NCBI RefSeq assembly: GCF_002019795.1
Contig: NZ_KV917381.1
Span: 3,318,068 to 3,382,067 of the forward strand
Length of the DNA stretch: 64,000 nucleotides
Direction of reading: 5' to 3'
Source of the DNA: Bacillus alkalicellulosilyticus
Lineage (GTDB): Bacteria > Bacillota > Bacilli > Bacillales > Bacillaceae_F
Within the stretch, counting starts at the first letter, position 1. Every line of letters begins with the position of its first letter. The position numbers and the translations under genes are program-made. Shown piece by piece: positions 8,484 through 16,920 of the stretch. The notes below the pieces were generated by a model, which saw only the letters and a list, made by a program, of their open reading frames with translations, ran no database searches and was not told where the DNA came from.

Positions 8484-9302
8484 ATGAACGATATCATTGC
8501 CACGCAATCTTTATCTCTCGGTTACAGTCAAAATTTGATTATTGAGAATTTATCTATAAACATCCCTAAAGGTAAAATTACCGTTTTCGTTGGAAGTAAC
8601 GGCTGCGGCAAATCAACGCTTCTTCGGTCAATGGCTCGCTTATTGAAACCAAAAACGGGTGATATCCTTTTAGAACGTACAGATATGGCAACCATTGCAA
8701 CTAAAAAATTAGCTAAAACATTAGCCATCCTGCCACAATCACCAACAGCACCAGAAGGTCTTACTGTGTACCAGTTAGTAAAACAAGGCAGATATCCCCA
8801 CCAAACTTGGTTAAAGCAATGGTCGAAGGAAGACGAAAAGAAAGTGCAAGATGCTCTTGAAAAAACTCGTTTACTCGATTTAAAAGACCAACCAGTTGAA
8901 GAGCTATCTGGAGGACAACGACAACGAGCTTGGATCGCGATGACATTAGCTCAAGATACAGACATCATCTTATTAGACGAACCTACAACATACTTAGATA
9001 TGACTCACCAGGTTGAAATATTAGACCTATTATTTGAACTTAATGAAAGAGAAAACCGAACGATTGTTATGGTGCTACACGACATTAATTTAGCTTGTCG
9101 CTACGCCCATCACCTTGTAGCAATGAAGTGTGGAGAAATATTTGCACAAGGTCCGCCCGAACAGGTGATAACACCAGAGACCGTTCAAGCTGTATTTGAA
9201 ATGGAATGCCAAATTACACACGACCCAATTTTTGGTACACCATTATGCATACCATATGGACGTGGAAGAACAATAAAACAAACCGCATTAACAGGAACAT
9301 AA
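8484..9302 (+). CDS. Ferric-siderophore ABC transporter ATPase (FecE/YusV type)
   Basis: ATP-binding subunit, 272 aa, with Walker A GSNGCGKST, signature LSGGQRQR, Walker B IILLDEPTTYLD and H-loop LHDINLA, the typical FhuC/FecE pattern. The start at 8484 has AGGAGGT 8 bp upstream; the longer frame starts before the ribosome site. It lies apart from, and convergent with, the two permeases and the binding protein at 9.7-12.8 kb. B. subtilis YusV is likewise a separate ATPase serving several siderophore permeases, so sharing among importers is plausible. Control by Fur is inferred from the upstream box. Confidence 0.9.
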   Translation: MNDIIATQSLSLGYSQNLIIENLSINIPKGKITVFVGSNGCGKSTLLRSMARLLKPKTGDILLERTDMATIATKKLAKTLAILPQSPTAPEGLTVYQLVKQGRYPHQTWLKQWSKEDEKKVQDALEKTRLLDLKDQPVEELSGGQRQRAWIAMTLAQDTDIILLDEPTTYLDMTHQVEILDLLFELNERENRTIVMVLHDINLACRYAHHLVAMKCGEIFAQGPPEQVITPETVQAVFEMECQITHDPIFGTPLCIPYGRGRTIKQTALTGT

Positions 9303-9319
9303 AAAAAGCGACAAAGTCG

Positions 9320-9363
9320 GAGGGCACTGTAAAAGTTCGGTTTTTAACTTTTACAGTGCCCTC
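9320..9363. repeat. Hairpin, GAGGGCACTG family
   Basis: Perfect 18-bp stem GAGGGCACTGTAAAAGTT / AACTTTTACAGTGCCCTC with an 8-nt loop, directly after the ATPase stop. The same arm occurs in near-identical form at 57534-57577. It probably acts as a terminator. Confidence 0.75.
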
Positions 9364-9402
9364 TTTGCAATGTGCGTAACCGTTGCATTTTTTTAAGTCA
9401 GC

Positions 9403-9520
9403 TACGAGTGGGTTTCTCGTAGCTGGCGGGCAACTGGTGGAGCCATTGGAACCATAATCAAAGGCATTGAAAAAGTTGGTTTGTACTTTTTCAGTGGCTT
9501 CACAAAGTCTCCCTTTTTTT
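9403..9520. repeat. Dispersed intergenic repeat family 2, copy A
   Basis: About 118 bp, closely matching 61971-62092 in the same orientation. It has a left hairpin (CTACGAG / CTCGTAG), a long imperfect stem GTGGAGCCATTG / CAGTGGCTTCAC, and an apical hairpin GAAAAAGT / ACTTTTTC. No open reading frame explains it. Confidence 0.75.
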
Positions 9521-9611
9521 AGAAGCAAGGAGCGTAGCCGCTGCCTTACTTAAAGTGTTTTACAAGTGCCTTTCTTGTAAAACACGCGCAGTGTGCGAAG
9601 CCCTTGCTCTT
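9521..9611. repeat. Composite covarying hairpin element, copy 1
   Basis: Outer stem GCAAGG (9525-9530) / CCTTGC (9602-9607). Internal loop AGCGTAGC (9531-9538) opposite TGCGAAGC (9594-9601). Inner stem CGCTGC (9539-9544) / GCAGTG (9588-9593). Apical 12-bp hairpin at 9555-9566 / 9574-9585. Together with the two preceding repeats it fills most of the 9303-9707 spacer; the rest, 9612-9707, shows nothing recognisable. Confidence 0.75.
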
Positions 9612-9707
9612 CCATGAGTCATCCTGCAGGGTATCTATGAACAACTTAATTTTTATGCTTTTCTTTCTTCTTCGAATAACCCAACCCCCCATGCTTCCTC
9701 CACAAAC

Positions 9708-10745
9708 TTACATGTTTTTCTTCCGAAATAATAAATAAATAAAAAAAGGAGCACCAATTGCAGCAGTAAAAACTCCCGCTGGAATATCAAGTGGCAAAAA
9801 GGCTGTTCTTGCAATAATATCTGCAATGACAACTAATAGACCTCCTATAAGTGCTGAAGCCGGAATGAGACTCCCAAAAGAACGACCTATCAACTTTCTA
9901 GCGATGTGTGGTGCAATTAAACCGACAAAGCCAATTCCTCCAGCAACAGATACTGCTGCTCCTGCTAACGCCACACTCAAAACTAACAAAAGAAAACGAA
10001 ATTTTTGCACGCTTACTCCTAATCCTTGGGAAACATCATCTCCCAGTTCCTTAGCATTGACGACTCTCGCTAACAGCAACGTAAGCATTATACAAATGAC
10101 TACCCACGGAAGAAGTGTCCACACATTTTGCCAACTTGCTCCATATACACTTCCGGTCAACCATATGTACACTTTGCTAGCAACACCGATTTCACTCATG
10201 ACTAATAGCATCATCGTAAGTGCCTTTGTGGCAGCAGCAATGCCAATTCCAATTAGGATAAGACGAAACGGAGTAATTCCATTTTTCCATGACAACGCAT
10301 AAATACAGGCAGAAACGATGGCTGCACCTAGTATCGCAGCTAATGGAAGCCATGTAATACTGACAGTGCCTTGTAGCGTAATAATAAACGTTATTGCTCC
10401 GACTGAAGCTCCACCAGTAACTCCAATAATATCTGGAGAGGCTAGAGGATTTCGAACAATTCCTTGCAAAATAAGGCCTGAAACAGCTAAAGCTGCTCCT
10501 ACTAAAAATGCCGTCAGAACACGTGGTAGACGCAACGTGTGGATGATATAGTCGTGTTCCCCGCTTCCTATCCCTACTAAATGAGAAAAGACTGCATACG
10601 GAGATAACCACGTACTTCCAACAGATAACGCTAATGAGAAGACCATAACAGAAAACGCTACTAACATAAAAATAACTTTAAGTGAGGATTTCTCAACTAG
10701 AAACGAAATCGTATCATTTTTCGTTCGAACGTGATAACTACGCAT
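9708..10745 (-). CDS. Ferric-siderophore ABC permease (FecCD family), second
   Basis: BtuC/FecCD-type membrane permease, 345 aa, with about nine or ten hydrophobic helices. Family blocks are visible: LRLPRVLTAFLVGAALAVSG near the N-terminus, NPLASPDIIGVTGGAS, and the coupling region GGIGFVGLIAPHIARKLIG. The ATG overlaps the stop of the preceding permease by 8 bp, so both are translated together as a heterodimeric pore. It is the last gene of the Fur-regulated operon that starts with the binding protein. The siderophore class cannot be read from the permease. Confidence 0.9.
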   Translation of the reverse strand: MRSYHVRTKNDTISFLVEKSSLKVIFMLVAFSVMVFSLALSVGSTWLSPYAVFSHLVGIGSGEHDYIIHTLRLPRVLTAFLVGAALAVSGLILQGIVRNPLASPDIIGVTGGASVGAITFIITLQGTVSITWLPLAAILGAAIVSACIYALSWKNGITPFRLILIGIGIAAATKALTMMLLVMSEIGVASKVYIWLTGSVYGASWQNVWTLLPWVVICIMLTLLLARVVNAKELGDDVSQGLGVSVQKFRFLLLVLSVALAGAAVSVAGGIGFVGLIAPHIARKLIGRSFGSLIPASALIGGLLVVIADIIARTAFLPLDIPAGVFTAAIGAPFFIYLLFRKKNM

Positions 10746-11748
10746 GTTTAGCTAACCCCTTACGTGCAATATATATAAAGAATGGCGTACCTATTAATGC
10801 CGTCATTACTCCAATTGGCATTTCCTGCGGCATGATAATAAACCGTGCTACAATATCCGCGGCAAGCAATAAGCTAGCGCCCATAAACCCACAAAATGGA
10901 ATCACCCACCTGTAATCGACACCAATCATCCCGCGAACCATATGAGGAATAATCAGCCCAATGAACCCAATGGCTCCCCCAAGTGCTACTGACCCTCCTG
11001 CTAGCACAATCACAACAACTCCAATTAAAAGTTTTACAATAAGTGTCCGCTGCCCTAAGCTTTTGGCAATATCTTCACCAGATAACAATATATTAATTGG
11101 TCGACCTAAAAACATGGCAATGATTGCTGCACCTATAAAAAATGGAATAAGCGGGTACAGCATCTCCAGTGTTCGCCCAGCTACTGAACCTGCAAGCCAA
11201 AATAAAACGGTTTGAATTCCTTCTTGATTGATAACTAATAGCCCTTGTGTAAACGAAACAAATAATGCGGTAATCGCTGCACCAGCTAAAACAATTTTAA
11301 CAGGAGCTAGTCCATCTCTCCCAACTGATCCGAGTATATAGACAAAAGCCCCGGCAATTCCTGCTCCGAGAAAGCCGATCCACATGTAATGAACTAATGA
11401 AGTCAATGAAAAAAAAGTAATCGCAAAAACAATAAAAAAAAGCGCTCCCGCATTTATACCGAGCAGGTCAGGTGATGCGAGCGGATTTCTTGTTAATGCC
11501 TGCATTAAAGCTCCTGCAATTCCTAGACTTGCCCCAATAACAGCTGCAAGTACTGCTCGTGTCAATCTAGTTGTTGTTATAATGATATGCTCTGTACTTG
11601 TACCATCAAAATTAACAAAAGCATCTATAACGGTTGTTACTGGAATCGAAATTTTTCCGAGCATAATACTTAAACAAAATGTGATTAAAAACATTAAAAT
11701 GAGAAATAACAAGCTTACTAGTTTTGGAATCTTTCTAAATTTTCGCAT
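10738..11748 (-). CDS. Ferric-siderophore ABC permease (FecCD family), first
   Basis: FecCD-type permease of 336 aa. It has the same family blocks as its partner: TTRLTRAVLAAVIGASLGIAG, NPLASPDLLGINAG and GGAIGFIGLIIPHMVRGMIG. It follows the binding-protein gene after a 75-bp gap and overlaps the second permease, giving the usual SBP-permease-permease order. The ATPase is not in this operon and is probably the separate gene at 8484-9302. Two different permease sequences indicate a heterodimer. Confidence 0.9.
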   Translation of the reverse strand: MRKFRKIPKLVSLLFLILMFLITFCLSIMLGKISIPVTTVIDAFVNFDGTSTEHIIITTTRLTRAVLAAVIGASLGIAGALMQALTRNPLASPDLLGINAGALFFIVFAITFFSLTSLVHYMWIGFLGAGIAGAFVYILGSVGRDGLAPVKIVLAGAAITALFVSFTQGLLVINQEGIQTVLFWLAGSVAGRTLEMLYPLIPFFIGAAIIAMFLGRPINILLSGEDIAKSLGQRTLIVKLLIGVVVIVLAGGSVALGGAIGFIGLIIPHMVRGMIGVDYRWVIPFCGFMGASLLLAADIVARFIIMPQEMPIGVMTALIGTPFFIYIARKGLAKHA

Positions 11749-11823
11749 AATTCTCTCCCTTTCTACAAGAGAAATGGCAAGGAGAGTGAGAGTACACTCT
11801 CTCCTCCTTGCCTAATGATTCAT

Positions 11824-12837
11824 TTATTTTTCTAACCCTAATCTGTCATATACATCATCTAGCATTAAATTCGCAGCGATGATTCCACCTGCCATGTTCC
11901 AAGTCACAGCATCTACCATATACACTTGGTCATTGTTCACAGCATCCAACGTAGCCCAAAGTGGATGTGCTTTCCATTCTTCAAATGTTTGTTCAACCGC
12001 AGGGTCATCCTCATTGAAGATGTAGAAGATATCTGCATTCATTTCTGTTATTGCTTCTTTATCTTCTAGGATAATGCCCCATTCTTCACTTTGTTGATTT
12101 TCAGGTCTAGTAAACCCTAAATCTGCTAAAATTGAGCCTGCAAATCCAGTAAAGTAAATACGTGCATGGTCTGCTCTAAAGTTTAGAATAGACACATTTA
12201 GCGGCCACTCGTCACCTAACGTTTCCTGAGCTTTCGTTTGGAAGTCGGCAACCCTAGCATCCCAATCCGCTAATAGCTGGTTAGCTTCTTCTTCCTTGTT
12301 CATTGCTTTCCCCATAAGTTCCACTGTTTCTTCAAATACAAAGACTGTTTCATGCGTTACTGTCGGGGCAATCGCAGTTAATTGATCATATATTTCTTCA
12401 TGTCTCATTTGTGAAGCGATAATTAGATCCGGTTTTAGTTTTGCAATTTCTTCAAGGTTCGGTTGATTTTCTTCTCCTAAATCAACTGTTCCCTCTAAAT
12501 CATCACGTAAGTATTCATAAAAAGGTTGTTCTACCCAAGACTGAACCGCTCCAACTGGAGTTACTCCAAATGCAACTGCCGCGTCAGTTGCTCCTTGATA
12601 TAACGTAACAATGCGTTGTGGTGTTCCTTCTACGACTGTTGTTCCCATCGCATGTACAATTTCTCTACTATCATTATTTGAAACTTCTTCTTGCTGTTCT
12701 TCTTGTGTTTCTTCAGGTGTTTCTTCTACTGGTGCATTAGAATCTGTACTACCGCAACCTGTAGCAATGAACATCATCGCTAAAAGAATAGCAAATACAA
12801 TGGCTAGATTTGATACTGAAAACATTTTCTTGGACAT
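11824..12837 (-). CDS. Ferric-siderophore-binding lipoprotein
   Basis: Cell-surface substrate-binding protein, 337 aa. The signal peptide ends in lipobox IATGCGS, followed by an acidic Glu/Gln linker. The class III (FepB/FhuD-type) fold is indicated by PQRIVTLYQGATDAAVAFG, LKPDLIIASQMRHEE and the C-terminal TWNMAGGIIAANLMLDDV. I moved the start to the ATG at 12837 with GAGAGGG upstream; the longer frame runs into the Fur box. It resembles B. subtilis YfiY-type hydroxamate binders, but ligand identity is not settled by sequence alone. Confidence 0.88.
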   Translation of the reverse strand: MSKKMFSVSNLAIVFAILLAMMFIATGCGSTDSNAPVEETPEETQEEQQEEVSNNDSREIVHAMGTTVVEGTPQRIVTLYQGATDAAVAFGVTPVGAVQSWVEQPFYEYLRDDLEGTVDLGEENQPNLEEIAKLKPDLIIASQMRHEEIYDQLTAIAPTVTHETVFVFEETVELMGKAMNKEEEANQLLADWDARVADFQTKAQETLGDEWPLNVSILNFRADHARIYFTGFAGSILADLGFTRPENQQSEEWGIILEDKEAITEMNADIFYIFNEDDPAVEQTFEEWKAHPLWATLDAVNNDQVYMVDAVTWNMAGGIIAANLMLDDVYDRLGLEK

Positions 12838-12866
12838 ATAGTTTCCCTCTCTTACCCTAATGAGTT

Positions 12867-12903
12867 TGATAATCATTATCAACATAGTTGATTATAATTA
12901 TCA
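12867..12903 (-). promoter_or_regulatory. Two tandem Fur boxes upstream of siderophore operon
   Basis: 12867-12881 is an exact match to TGATAATNATTATCA. 12889-12903, read on the minus strand as TGATAATTATAATCA, has one mismatch. Spacing of 22 bp places two Fur dimers on one face of the DNA. Confidence 0.9.
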
Positions 12904-12983
12904 TTCTCATAAAATGCAATACCTTTTTTACATTATTTTCTTATGATGCATAAGAAAAACGGCAAAGCCGTCTTTGATTAATT

Positions 12984-13071
12984 GCGATGTGCGAAGCCAC
13001 TGCCCTCTTTTGAAAAGTGCTTTAATAAATGTACTTCTTATTAAAATATGCGCAGTGAGCGAAGCCATCGC
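12984..13071. repeat. Composite covarying hairpin element, copy 2
   Basis: Outer stem GCGATG (12984-12989) / CATCGC (13066-13071). Internal loop TGCGAAGC (12990-12997) opposite AGCGAAGC (13058-13065). Inner stem CACTGC (12998-13003) / GCAGTG (13052-13057). Apical stem TTTAATAA (13021-13028) / TTATTAAA (13038-13045). It lies between the siderophore operon promoter and the 3' end of the ABC exporter gene. A small GGCAAAGCC hairpin precedes it. Confidence 0.75.
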
Positions 13072-13136
13072 CCTTCCCTGAACTCGCTTTCAAGTCATCT
13101 ATGAGCAACTAACATTTTTCTAATATGTAAAAAAAG

Positions 13137-13163
13137 AAAAAGAGCCCTTTAAGGACTCTTACT
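13137..13163 (-). terminator. Terminator of the ABC exporter gene
   Basis: AAGAGTCCTT / AAGGGCTCTT hairpin overlapping the stop codon region, then a T-rich run on the minus strand. Confidence 0.8.
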
Positions 13164-14871
13164 TCTGAAGTGCATATAGTTTTGAGAACATTCCTTTTTT
13201 ATGTGAGAGCAACTCTTGATGAGTTCCGTCTTCTACAATTCCTTCCTCCGTCACAACAACAATACGGTCAGCATTTTTTATCGTACCTAAACGATGTGCA
13301 ATGATAAGTGTTGTTCGGTCTTTAGCAAGGTCATTCAATGCCTCTTGAATAATCGTCTCTGTTTCTGTATCAAGAGCTGATGTCGCTTCATCTAGTATAA
13401 GAATAGGTGGGTTTTTCAAGAACATTCTAGCAATGGCTAGTCGTTGTTTCTGTCCTCCTGATAACTTTAGTCCTCTTTCCCCTATTTGAGTCTCATAGCC
13501 ATCAAGCAATGACTCAATTAAATCTGTTAAATGAGCTTTCCTTGCTGCTTCTTCTATTTCAGCCTGACTTGCTTGTAAGTTTCCATAGGCTATGTTTTCT
13601 TTAATCGTACCTGTAAATAAAAACACATCCTGTTGAACGATACCAATGTGAGAGCGTAATGACTCCTTTGTCATGTCGCGAATATCTATTCCATCTATTG
13701 TAATCCTTCCTTCATTCACATCATAGAAGCGAGGGATTAACGCCGATATCGTCGTCTTCCCTGCCCCAGAAGGTCCAACAAACGCAATTGTTTTCCCTGC
13801 CTCAATCGATAAGTCGAGGTTCTTTAAAATGGTTCGATGTCGTTCATATCCAAATGTCACATTTTCAAATTGAATGTTTCCCTTTAAATCTGATACTGCT
13901 TTAGCACCAGGCTGATTTTCAATATCTGGTTGGGAGTCGATAAGTTCTGTAAACCGTTTAAACCCAGCCATCCCTTTTGGATAAAGCTCTAGCAGTGCGC
14001 TTATTTTTTCAATCGGTTTAAAAAGGATGTTTAAATATAAAATAAAAGCGACAAGTTCTCCGTAGGACAATGCCCCTGAAAAACTAAGCCACGCTCCGTA
14101 AACAAGAATTGCTACTGTCATTACGCGTGTTGTAATGTATATCCCGGATAAATTGACACTCATCACTTTATACGCTTTAAGCTTTGATTTTCGGAAGAAC
14201 TGATTGTTTTTATTAAAACGGTCCATTTCATATTGTTCATTTGTGAAAGATTGTACGACACGTACTCCAGACACACTATCTTCTACTTGTGAATTAACAT
14301 CAGCAATGTTACCAAACATTTTTGCCCAAGCCGCATTCATTTTGATATTTGAATAGGAAATGAGCCAAATAAGAAATGGGACAATAATAATCGCCACTAG
14401 TGCTAATTTCACATTTATCGTAAGCATAATCCAAAATGCACCGATGAACGTCATAATCGCAATAAAAAAGTCCTCTGGACCGTGATGAGCTAATTCTCCG
14501 ATATCCATTAAGTCGTTTGTAATTCGACTCATAATGTTTCCTGTTTTTGTATTGTCAAAATAACGAAACGATTGGCGCTGAACATGGTTGAACAGTTCGC
14601 GTCGCATATCGGTTTCAATATTAATCCCTAGCTTGTGGCCCCAGTAATTCACAACAAACTGCATCCCCGAACTCGTCATATAAAGAACGAGTAATCCCAC
14701 ACTTACTGCAGTGATTGTGCTCCAATTCCCATCTGGTAAGAGCTCATCTATAAACCATGAAACAGCAAGCGGGAAGCCAAGTTCTAGTAGTCCCACAAAG
14801 ACGGCACAAGAAAAATCAATATAAAATAACTTTTTATGAGGTCGGTAATAACTAAAAAAACGCCTAATCAT
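13159..14871 (-). CDS. ABC exporter, fused membrane and ATPase domains (MsbA/BmrA type)
   Basis: Half-transporter of 570 aa. Six membrane helices (residues about 15-310) precede an ATPase domain with Walker A GPSGAGKTT, signature LSGGQKQR, Walker B ILILDEATSALD and H-loop IAHRL. It should work as a homodimer exporting a lipid, drug or peptide. It is a single gene separated from the dcd operon by a terminator and about 120 bp. B. subtilis has several paralogues of this size (YfiB, YfiC, YgaD, YknU), and I cannot pick among them. All catalytic motifs look intact. Confidence 0.85.
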   Translation of the reverse strand: MIRRFFSYYRPHKKLFYIDFSCAVFVGLLELGFPLAVSWFIDELLPDGNWSTITAVSVGLLVLYMTSSGMQFVVNYWGHKLGINIETDMRRELFNHVQRQSFRYFDNTKTGNIMSRITNDLMDIGELAHHGPEDFFIAIMTFIGAFWIMLTINVKLALVAIIIVPFLIWLISYSNIKMNAAWAKMFGNIADVNSQVEDSVSGVRVVQSFTNEQYEMDRFNKNNQFFRKSKLKAYKVMSVNLSGIYITTRVMTVAILVYGAWLSFSGALSYGELVAFILYLNILFKPIEKISALLELYPKGMAGFKRFTELIDSQPDIENQPGAKAVSDLKGNIQFENVTFGYERHRTILKNLDLSIEAGKTIAFVGPSGAGKTTISALIPRFYDVNEGRITIDGIDIRDMTKESLRSHIGIVQQDVFLFTGTIKENIAYGNLQASQAEIEEAARKAHLTDLIESLLDGYETQIGERGLKLSGGQKQRLAIARMFLKNPPILILDEATSALDTETETIIQEALNDLAKDRTTLIIAHRLGTIKNADRIVVVTEEGIVEDGTHQELLSHKKGMFSKLYALQK

Positions 14872-14989
14872 GTAAAAACACCTCTAGTATTCTCTCAAAT
14901 TAAAGATTAATGATCATACATTACCACAAGACGCTCTTTTCGGGTATTGTTATTTTAAACTTCATTCAAAAACTGTTGTGCACATGCTA

Positions 14990-15013
14990 AAAGCTCCCTC
15001 GCTATGAGGGAGC
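14990..15013 (-). terminator. Terminator of the zinc-operon
   Basis: GCTCCCTC / GAGGGAGC hairpin across the dcd stop, followed by TTTT on the minus strand. Confidence 0.85.
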
Positions 15014-15541
15014 GTTGTCTTTATAAATCATACTCGAAGTTGCGCCTGTTTGGTTTACATATTTTCCTTGATACGGTTCTGCTCCACCTGTGACTTCAGC
15101 AAATACAAGTTGACAGATTCTTCTACCTGGAGTAAGTTCTATCGGAAGTCGATTCGCATTAAACAGTTCTAGAGTAATCTGTCCTTTAAATCCAGGGTCA
15201 ACCCAGCCGGCATTTTGAATGAAAAGGCCAAGCCTACCAATCGAGCTCCTCCCCTCCACAAAAGCAGTGACATTCGTTGGTAGATCTATCGTTTCCACTG
15301 TTGTGGCAAGCATAAACGATTGCGGCGGTAGAATGATAGCCCCTGTCGTTACAGATAAATCTCGATATGTCGCAGGACTCTCAAGCGATATCAAACTCTC
15401 TTTATGTTCATCAATCACAACAAAATGTTCACCTAGTCGTAAATCAACTGATGCAGGCTGAATTTGTTCTTCCGTTAGTGGTGTGATTCCTATTTCCTTC
15501 GCATGTAACTTCTCTCTGATTGTTTTACTGGATAATATCAT
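15002..15541 (-). CDS. dcd: dCTP deaminase (possibly dUMP-forming)
   Basis: Deaminates dCTP to dUTP (or directly to dUMP in bifunctional members) to supply thymidylate synthesis. The 179-aa protein shows the trimer active-site block [20 protein letters not shown], then [11 protein letters not shown] with the catalytic Glu, and GRRICQLVF. The NAGW.DPGF form resembles bifunctional dCTP deaminase/dUTPases. Start at 15541 has AGGTGA upstream, inside the end of the preceding gene; the 15571 start lacks support. It is cotranscribed with a zinc-type COG0523 GTPase behind a Zur box. Dcd needs no catalytic zinc, unlike dCMP deaminase. Confidence 0.9.
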   Translation of the reverse strand: MILSSKTIREKLHAKEIGITPLTEEQIQPASVDLRLGEHFVVIDEHKESLISLESPATYRDLSVTTGAIILPPQSFMLATTVETIDLPTNVTAFVEGRSSIGRLGLFIQNAGWVDPGFKGQITLELFNANRLPIELTPGRRICQLVFAEVTGGAEPYQGKYVNQTGATSSMIYKDNAPS

Positions 15542-15549
15542 TTGTTCAC

Positions 15550-16749
15550 CTAGGCCTGCTGTAACTTCCACTGAAAAGGATCCTCAAGTGTTTCCCAATC
15601 ACAAACGAGTTCCGTATCGGTTAACAAGCATGCTTCTAATTCTCTTGTAATTTCCTCTTTGTCTAAGTCTGTTCCAATGAACACAAGCTTTGTATGTCGG
15701 TCACCGTAATGAACATCCCAAGATTGCACAAGGTGAGGGTTCTCTTTTAAAATTTGATGTTGCTCTGCTTTTGGAAGACTTGCTACCCAATAAGACAAAG
15801 GTTCAATAGAGACCGAAGGACCTGCTTGAGACAATAATAGGGCTACATTATTTTGAGTGGCACACCAAGCAATTCCTTTTGCTCTTACAATATTACTAGG
15901 CATTGAGTGTGCCCAATTATCAAAACGAATCGAATGAAACGGAATTCTACTTTCATATACAAAAGATGAAATGCCATATTCCTCGGTTTCTGGGGTATGA
16001 TTGGCATGTCCTTCCGCTAACTCGCGTATCCACCCTGCAGAATTACTCGCGTGTTCAAAATTAAACAAACCTGTATTTACTATCTCTTTTGGTTGGACGG
16101 TCGCATTGACAGTACGAATAAGTTTGGCAGTCGGCTGCAAGGTTCGTAATACTTGCTCTAATTTTTCTAATTCCTGTTCAGAGACAAGGTCACATTTATT
16201 CAATACGAGAACATCACAAAATTCAATTTGGTCAATTAGCAAATCTGCAATTTCTCGTTCATCCTCTTCCCCTAACGCTTGCTTTCGGTCTAACAAGCTT
16301 TCTCCTGAATCAAAATCATGCCAAAAACGATTGGCATCCACCACTGTCACCATTGTGTCTAGTCGGCAAAACTGTGTTAAATCAATGTTTAATTCTTCAT
16401 CTATGTAAGAAAACGTTTGAGCAACCGGTACCGGCTCACTTATGCCTGTAGACTCAATCACGATGTAATCGATATTACCAGCGAGTGCTAGTTTTTCGAC
16501 CTCAATTAATAAATCCTCACGCAAAGTGCAACAAATACAACCATTTGACATTTCTACAAGTTTTTCTTCTGTTCTTGATAACTCCCCACCTTGTTTAATC
16601 AGTTCAGCATCAATGTTAACTTCACTCATGTCGTTAACAATTACTGCAATTCGCAGTCCATCACGGTTTTGAAGAAGGTGATTAAGTAGCGTTGTTTTTC
16701 CTGAACCAAGATACCCACTTAAGACGGTAACTGGGATTGTATTATTCAA
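15550..16749 (-). CDS. COG0523 (CobW-family) zinc metallochaperone GTPase, YciC/ZagA-like
   Basis: G3E-family GTPase, 399 aa. It has P-loop [15 protein letters not shown] (residues about 12-26), the metal-binding CxCC motif in [19 protein letters not shown] as the switch region, and the guanine-specificity motif NKCDL. The CobW C-terminal domain follows. Length matches B. subtilis YciC (ZagA), which delivers zinc to selected enzymes under zinc starvation. The 21-bp Zur-like palindrome upstream and the dcd partner 8 bp downstream indicate a zinc-limitation operon. Zinc rather than cobalt is inferred from the operator. Confidence 0.88.
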   Translation of the reverse strand: MNNTIPVTVLSGYLGSGKTTLLNHLLQNRDGLRIAVIVNDMSEVNIDAELIKQGGELSRTEEKLVEMSNGCICCTLREDLLIEVEKLALAGNIDYIVIESTGISEPVPVAQTFSYIDEELNIDLTQFCRLDTMVTVVDANRFWHDFDSGESLLDRKQALGEEDEREIADLLIDQIEFCDVLVLNKCDLVSEQELEKLEQVLRTLQPTAKLIRTVNATVQPKEIVNTGLFNFEHASNSAGWIRELAEGHANHTPETEEYGISSFVYESRIPFHSIRFDNWAHSMPSNIVRAKGIAWCATQNNVALLLSQAGPSVSIEPLSYWVASLPKAEQHQILKENPHLVQSWDVHYGDRHTKLVFIGTDLDKEEITRELEACLLTDTELVCDWETLEDPFQWKLQQA

Positions 16750-16768
16750 AATATTGTCCTCCCTTTAC

Positions 16769-16789
16769 AAATCGTAATCATTCCTATTT
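16769..16789 (-). promoter_or_regulatory. Zur box
   Basis: The 21-mer AAATCGTAATCATTCCTATTT differs from the B. subtilis Zur palindrome AAATCGTAATNATTACGATTT at only two positions. It is 20 bp upstream of the COG0523 start codon, where a bound repressor would block initiation. Confidence 0.85.
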
Positions 16790-16843
16790 ATATATTTTAA
16801 GTCTACATCAATGGATTGTCAAAGGTTTTGGAAACTCAATTAA

Positions 16844-16886
16844 ACTCCAACCTAAAATCAAAATGATTTTTTAGGGAAGGAGTCTA
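16844..16886 (-). terminator. Hairpin downstream of glycosyltransferase gene
   Basis: Imperfect stem ACTCC..CCTAAAATCA / TGATTTTTTAGG..GGAGT, placed after the stop of the minus-strand gene ending at 16921. The T run is weak. Confidence 0.5.
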
Positions 16887-16920
16887 TTAAAGTAGTTTCC
16901 AAACATAAGGATTTCCATAA

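Noticed and set aside
8276-8545. 89-aa ORF on the plus strand
   Set aside because: It spans the Fur box and promoter and overlaps the ATPase start in another frame.
9214-9528. 104-aa ORF on the minus strand
   Set aside because: It reads through the ATPase gene's 3' end and repeat elements; there is no family similarity or ribosome site.
9521-9611. Insertion sequence ends
   Set aside because: The repeats fold as hairpins, but no transposase ORF or clear target-site duplication accompanies them in the window.
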